Positions 22,101-24,999 of a stretch of 24,999 bases of DNA are shown here, piece by piece. A program made the position numbers and the translations under genes. This DNA comes from Victivallis vadensis (GTDB taxonomy: Bacteria > Verrucomicrobiota > Lentisphaeria > Victivallales > GWF2-50-93), in the NCBI GenBank assembly GCA_020718525.1, contig DYRX01000024.1, forward strand, positions 1 to 24,999, written 5' to 3'. The notes under the pieces are model-generated. The model ran no database searches. It had not been told where the DNA came from and worked only from the letters and a program-made list of their open reading frames with translations. Every line of letters begins with the position of its first letter. Positions within the stretch are counted from its first letter, which is position 1.

Positions 22101-24999
22101 CCAATACCGGCGCGAACACCGCGGAAAATTCGACCAGCGATCTCAATGGCGCGTTCCTCTATCCTGACGCCAGCCCACGTTTCGGAATGCTGGCATGCAC
22201 AGGAGGCACTGGACGGACAACGCTTGATGCACTGACAGCCAATTCGAGCATAGACATAGAGCCCTCCGTCAACATTCTCAAGTTCCTGCGAAATGGGGGT
22301 TCCTGGTATGGAACATGCAGTGGCGCCGACATGCAGACTGCAGGATGGACAAACGCCCCGACGCAGAATCTTCTATCAATGGGCGGCAAATGGAGCTATC
22401 GCGCCGTCTTCGGATACCTCCCCCACCAGACGCACTGCTGGTCCCACCAGGGAGGCGTTGATGAAACATTGAACAACGGCCTCGACAGCAGTCCTTTCTC
22501 ACTCGGATCGGGACACTACATATTCAGCGACCTGCCGGCGCTCGGCACCCTCGGCACCGACGGCAACGGCTGGAAGTACAGAAGCAGAACCCAATACAGC
22601 TACGGATCCAATCTCAACAGCACGATTCCAGCAGGACTCGACCCCAAGGTCGAGTATGTCACGAAAGGCTCGGCAACGACTTCCGTGACCTCAGGCAAGA
22701 GCTCGACTGTTGACATGAAACACTACAGCAATTGGGGAGCTTACTGCTATGTGGACGCCACAAATCCGCTCGCCGGAAGGATTTCCGCAAATTTCTACCA
22801 CCCCGAGTTTGGCGGAGCAAATGCCACCACGACGGTCCTCAATACGACCGGGCAGACTTGGCCTGAATTCCAGACCCGCATGATGAACTACGCCTGGCAG
22901 AGATGGCAGGCTTTGCCGGTGCCGACAAAATTGCCACTCACTAAAAACACGGCAGTGACAATGAACAGCGACACAACGAAAATAGGCGACAGGCAATTCC
23001 ATTATTTCCCAGTCTTTGTTCCGTCAGGACAGTCAACGCTGACAGTCACCTTGAACGGATTGTCCGACAACTGCGACCTCTATCTCGGCAACTCCGCATA
23101 CCCGACGACGACAGCATATGAGTTCCGCTCGAACAATTCGGGCACTGCGGAAGACCAGATTGTGGTTTCAAGCCCCTCGGCTGGCAACTGGATCGCGGGA
23201 GTCTACGGAAACCATACGGTTCTCAATGGCGCGTCATACACTATCAACGCGGATTGGAGTTCGGGAGGACCGGTTCTGCCCACAGTCAACACGACTACCG
23301 CGACCGACATCACGACCAGCACGGCAAACTCAGGAGGAAATGTGGCAGACGACGGTGGCGCTACGGTGACCGCCCGCGGTGTCTGTTGGAGCACTTCCGC
23401 CAACCCGACAATCGCCGACAGCAAAACCACCAACGGATCTGGCAGCGGGAGCTTCACAAGCTCGATCAGCGGTCTCAGCTCAAGCACTCTCTATCATTAC
23501 AGGGCTTACGCCACAAATTCAGTCGGAACGGCGTACGGAGATGATTTGACCTTCACGACGAATGCCGATCCGGTAGCCCCCAGCGTCACTACATCAGCCG
23601 TTACATCCATCGCCTACACAACTGCATCGTCCGGCGGAAACGTGACCAGTGACGGAGGCGCCTCCGTGACCGCGCGCGGCGTATGCTGGGGCACATCGCC
23701 CAATCCGACCACATCCGACAGCAAGACGAGCGACGGCTCCGGAACCGGAAGCTATACAAGCGGCATGACCGGACTGAGTTCCGCCACAACATACCATGTT
23801 CGGGCATACGCAACAAATTCAGCTGGAACCTCGTATGGCGACGATGTCCAGTTCAGCACTTTGACTCCCGGTTCTCCGACCGTCACCACTACCGCGGTCA
23901 CGGGAGTCGGCCTGACAAGCGCGTCTTCCGGCGGAAACGTCACGTCCGACGGAGGTTCCGCCGTCACCGCACGCGGTGTATGCTGGGGCACATCGCCCAA
24001 TCCGACCACAGCCGACAGCAAGACGAGCGACGGCTCCGGAACCGGCGCGTTCGCGAGTTCCATCACGGGGCTCTCGCCGGGAACGACATACCATGTTCGT
24101 GCATACGCGACGAACTCGAGCGGCACATCCTACGGCAACGATGTCCAGTTTTCCGCATACAACTATGTGGACTATGTTTCCGGCTATCCTTTTGCGGACT
24201 CGGAAAGCACAAGCGGATTCTCGCTGAAAGTCAAGGCGAACCAAGGCACCACCGCGTATTATGTCGTTGTGGCCGAGGATGATACGGCACCGTCGTCGGC
24301 GCAGATAAAGGCAGGCCAAAACGCTTCCGGAAACCCCGCGATGAAAAGCGGCAACGCCGGATTGACCGCCAACAGCGAGCAGGCGATGGCCGTCTCCGGG
24401 CTCTCGGCGAACACCGCCTACGACGCATATCTTCTGCTCGAAAACGGCGGATCGCTACAGCGCGCCCCGATTAAAGTCAATGCCGCCACTATGCCGATCA
24501 GCTATTTTATAAACGATGGGAACTTCGGCTCCTTCGCCGCCGGAGACTATGTCGCCGGAACGACGGGCGACGGCGTGTGGCGCGGCGGCGCAAGATGGTC
24601 CGTGGACGCGGCAGGCGGCAATCCAGGCCCGTGCATGAAGTATGCAACCTGGAATCTCTATCACCTTATCGTCGGAACTTCTGCGCCATCCACAAGCCAG
24701 GATTGGACAATCACCTTCGACTGGATGAGGGCGTCGGCAGTATATAATAGCACGCTGTATGTGAAAGGTCTGACAAGCGGACAGACGCTGAGCCAGAACG
24801 GCTCAGGTACCGCGACTCAGGGGACGAACATCTATTCCACGGTCCTGTCCGCCGCATCATCCTGGACGGAAAAGACTTACACCGTAACCATCCCATCGGG
24901 ATATGACAAAATCGCCTTTGTGATTTATTTCGGATCCGACAGCGCGAGTTTCAGCGGACTCGACAACTTCAGAGTCTCGCCCGCTTCCGGCGGGGCCTC
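16157..24999 (+). CDS. giant secreted multidomain subtilase (S8, KP-43-like), 3' end beyond window
   Basis: I translated this frame to the edge: at least 2947 codons without a stop. It has a signal peptide (MMKRRNLYLALVALALLPYS) and a pro-region (about 130-310). The S8 domain (about 325-650) has GGHGTHTG (His391), SAANNGT and GMSGTSMATP (Ser566); Glu337 sits where Asp is expected. A KP-43-type beta barrel follows (672-782). Then come PKD (783-868), an unknown segment, fibronectin III-like (1048-1135), three Ig/cadherin-like domains (1137-1452), a Big_5-like domain (1455-1565), IPT/TIG (1566-1658), a carbohydrate-binding-like beta domain (1659-1833), a second PKD (1834-1927), a glutamine-amidotransferase-like domain (1928-2262), PPC (2263-2373), three ~100-aa repeats (2375-2667) and a further beta-rich part. 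Domain edges are approximate. It should act outside the cell as a protease or adhesin. AAGGAG fits either ATG (16157 or 16160). Confidence 0.88.
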   Translation, partial: MMKRRNLYLALVALALLPYSILLHENSIFENGESKAELRPAPAPADNSEAIGASVQVPEKFSGALISGSKIASKQSSSDISAMRSELKRQIPEDLLTGNEDMLSIAGMRWNTQKDEMPEIPAKFARSNLPMPGETADYIVQFIGPIQAGYRGLLERLGVEISDYIPYNSFRVRMTSETLSRVLALPEVQFSMLWQPYFNIDSSLLSRENNPAVSINTDGSECANLKIVLKSSNAREAFSEWLTSNIPFAEPIGDLPNDGCRDYVESLVLARIALDRLSDGLAILAANDSVYIVEPYIKLQVPTMEKANGVLQSADTRRKPIYEYGIDGTGQIIETPENCEPDCDSLRDDAYSAPNWGISLNGTANNAHRKIIAYYGPALGDSANDGSSGGHGTHTGTTAIGNDLDDLKYRGIAPAAKLIVDNSSSIYVDDSYALGARIETNSLASSIVNKPLYNSSLRSKDLFVWSRKNFVYFQSAANNGTANPPQLSQEAVSKSGICVGATGTNSGDSVPLNANEQMRPASGHGGCLDGRMGVTLSAPGSGIFASNSDGNNSSKNTALYGMSGTSMATPCAAGAAALVRQYFLDGFYPSGTANFADSLDPSASLVKAMLIASCADLADSTANQSSPSLKTHAPNNKQGWGRIKLEDSLYFANEGNVLEVIEDRKGLVAGEKTFTFTVPPGMSRLSFVLSWSDYPGAANANPAIVNNLNLEISAPDAKTYRGNVFSEGWSVPDSGSFDSIETTEAVRILNPVSGNYTAKVKVQQVASADPQDFSLVMLANGKHAPIAQISGPASCNVNQTVSFSSSNSYDSEDGNSMSSYSWKVDGVLVSTSPSFSHSFATIGPHSVSLKVADSDGLENREKTMTVHVGREALWRADEQASQGYWREITGSSMPPYTVRCLIDKAKIRNSSSSIRLAFKGNPFDSYQISNVSIVKRDASGMNGQDSTNVQVSFGGTAWANPVTVPSEGLLSNSFSFDFDSTDDIFVTFYAVDKFYLLEDCPSTSYWIRSGNQCADIDWEGDSILASASRIAGLCRVVSSYDPPSSAPGNLLASNGGLGDPDVILSWTDNSLQEDGFVIERSSNGTTYLEIARVGRNMVTYTDESVVPATYWYRVKAFNEDGSSAWTGVNSVSVGGGNAGDPAISPIANQNIAPNTESQFLEFTVSDPETPSNAISVTGSSSNTSLVPNKNIILSGGGATRNVKIIPASNSSGTATITLSASDGAGRSGTRSFDVNVSSTNRAPTISLYQKYGAKTWGYANWDFEVSDIETPFSSLTASAVSSRTSMIPNDASHIDVYKMENAFGAGRHGVLIALVAASEPPPNGQCGVTVTIGDGGGLSSSYVIPVLQGSNTAPSFVSTVTDQTISKDSSTSVLPFTITDSELPLANLAMSGASSNQSLVPDSGIVLGGSNGSRTVQISPYPSRTGTSTITLTVSDGYLGASSSFLLTVTGTSGPPLIISLSPSDNSIASPSENLVVTFNQGIVKGAGNIVIKKKSDGSTTANIPVLDASVTVSANQATINPSSDLSPETEYFVCIDEGAFKDSGNNEFDGIDQSSIWNFETSGPPPTISEIRPADNFQTSGKPAGPLAGGQQILISGTNFDDDCSVSFGGAQATEVEANPQYISCRTPPHAAGTLDVTVTNPDSSSATLSGAYTYTTELIRDTGMSKYDTSSFDVYWAPNNINLATASSSPSPQGGNYFTVSPLSGTWAAGKVCYQDITDNLTFSRSVKGASTFNFSVYVYPNHGDTFNVILDYQHNESGTSTPPARHTVAMKSQALTSGSWQQITGSYTMNWDSDSGYASGLRWARIYVNCNTTSVGTGYSIDGFSLTETSHRSADLSPIADAIAVSGTGTNIVFDARRSGDPDGSIISYQWDFDGNSSFDSPAGGFGAQVSYNYASNGVYRAKLRVTDDDSNTDDYEFAVIVPFVSRPSSYDSFKNATATIRGTGFSGWGNFETNVNAWLTANGYSTISSGSDCDINITNTGANTAENSTSDLNGAFLYPDASPRFGMLACTGGTGRTTLDALTANSSIDIEPSVNILKFLRNGGSWYGTCSGADMQTAGWTNAPTQNLLSMGGKWSYRAVFGYLPHQTHCWSHQGGVDETLNNGLDSSPFSLGSGHYIFSDLPALGTLGTDGNGWKYRSRTQYSYGSNLNSTIPAGLDPKVEYVTKGSATTSVTSGKSSTVDMKHYSNWGAYCYVDATNPLAGRISANFYHPEFGGANATTTVLNTTGQTWPEFQTRMMNYAWQRWQALPVPTKLPLTKNTAVTMNSDTTKIGDRQFHYFPVFVPSGQSTLTVTLNGLSDNCDLYLGNSAYPTTTAYEFRSNNSGTAEDQIVVSSPSAGNWIAGVYGNHTVLNGASYTINADWSSGGPVLPTVNTTTATDITTSTANSGGNVADDGGATVTARGVCWSTSANPTIADSKTTNGSGSGSFTSSISGLSSSTLYHYRAYATNSVGTAYGDDLTFTTNADPVAPSVTTSAVTSIAYTTASSGGNVTSDGGASVTARGVCWGTSPNPTTSDSKTSDGSGTGSYTSGMTGLSSATTYHVRAYATNSAGTSYGDDVQFSTLTPGSPTVTTTAVTGVGLTSASSGGNVTSDGGSAVTARGVCWGTSPNPTTADSKTSDGSGTGAFASSITGLSPGTTYHVRAYATNSSGTSYGNDVQFSAYNYVDYVSGYPFADSESTSGFSLKVKANQGTTAYYVVVAEDDTAPSSAQIKAGQNASGNPAMKSGNAGLTANSEQAMAVSGLSANTAYDAYLLLENGGSLQRAPIKVNAATMPISYFINDGNFGSFAAGDYVAGTTGDGVWRGGARWSVDAAGGNPGPCMKYATWNLYHLIVGTSAPSTSQDWTITFDWMRASAVYNSTLYVKGLTSGQTLSQNGSGTATQGTNIYSTVLSAASSWTEKTYTVTIPSGYDKIAFVIYFGSDSASFSGLDNFRVSPASGGA
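21940..22940 (+). other. class-I glutamine-amidotransferase-like domain inside the subtilase
   Basis: Within the giant protein (about residues 1928-2262), 'NILKFLRNGGSWYGTCSGADM' has the nucleophile elbow of the amidotransferase-like fold, G-x-C-x-G with Cys2054. It most resembles the BPL_N (biotin-protein-ligase N-terminal) type, whose motif reads like GGxYxGxCAGAY. Further on, 'ISANFYHPEFGG' supplies the His-Pro-Glu motif (His2215, Glu2217) that completes a Cys-His-Glu triad. Such domains are usually cytoplasmic, and here it would be exported. The call rests on motifs only. Confidence 0.6.
23279..24155 (+). repeat. three tandem ~100-residue fibronectin-like repeats
   Basis: Three in-frame coding repeats start near 23279, 23575 and 23875, with periods of 300 and 297 bases. 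Each encodes '...SGGNV..DGG..VTARGVCW.TS.NPT..DSKT..GSG.G.F...I.GLS..T.YH.RAYATNS.GT.YGDD..F'. Copies 2 and 3 are almost identical in DNA over about 70 bases (about 23680-23749 and 23977-24046), which points to recent duplication or gene conversion. Such arrays commonly act as extracellular spacers or adhesive modules. Confidence 0.85.

Noticed and set aside
23279..24155. CRISPR-like array
   Set aside because: The ~300-base period is in frame and encodes protein domains; it does not have short repeats with unique spacers.
23683..24319. Frames of up to 199 codons in both strands over the subtilase repeats
   Set aside because: They arise from the GC-rich repeated coding sequence, and their Arg/Cys-rich peptides repeat with the same period.

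Overview
The window looks like chromosomal DNA of a diderm, probably uncultured bacterium of moderate GC. It uses some TTG starts, ordinary Shine-Dalgarno sites and sigma70-type promoters. It carries a lone PilT ATPase, an RNase G, a carboxyspermidine dehydrogenase-type enzyme and a giant secreted subtilase with repeats of the 'ARGVCW' type. This mix would fit PVC-group bacteria (Lentisphaerae-like) or candidate phyla such as Riflebacteria or Wallbacteria. That placement is a weak inference: there is no rRNA or other marker here to settle it.

Layout. (1) 1-51 is the 3' part of a tRNA-Gly(GCC). After about 335 bp without a confident gene come a membrane hybrid histidine kinase (387-2399, +) and a PflX-like radical SAM protein (2611-3606, +). 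(2) 3598-13597 is a tightly packed run of ten minus-strand genes. In transcription order they are fmt, RNase G, a NYN/OST-HTH protein, a rhomboid protease, a Ycf46-type AAA ATPase, a Ycf35/DUF1257-like protein, a DUF2997 protein, a zinc-ribbon membrane protein with a degenerate signal-peptidase fold, a TPR protein and pilT. Two junctions are ATGA overlaps. A strong extended -10 promoter (13749-13776) with a structured leader of about 145 nt precedes fmt. (3) 13996-15393 (+) encodes a carboxynorspermidine/carboxyspermidine dehydrogenase. (4) 15394-16156 is a repeat-rich intergenic region. It has nested inverted repeats, an octamer tandem and two copies of a bulged hairpin that differ by a compensatory base pair. 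(5) A near-consensus promoter (16069-16097) drives one open reading frame from 16157 to the window edge. It has at least 2947 codons and no stop. It encodes a secreted KP-43-like subtilisin followed by a long chain of adhesive or binding domains.

How the genes fit together. The minus-strand run joins translation initiation (Fmt), RNA turnover (RNase G and the putative NYN nuclease), membrane proteolysis (rhomboid) and a conserved but uncharacterised AAA/DUF1257/DUF2997 trio. The trio sits directly upstream of an S26-like membrane protein that seems to have lost its catalytic serine, a TPR scaffold and a PilT motor. This is the best candidate here for an undescribed system. The second is the giant subtilase, which carries a class-I glutamine-amidotransferase-like domain with an apparently intact Cys-His-Glu triad, while its own protease triad seems to lack the usual Asp.
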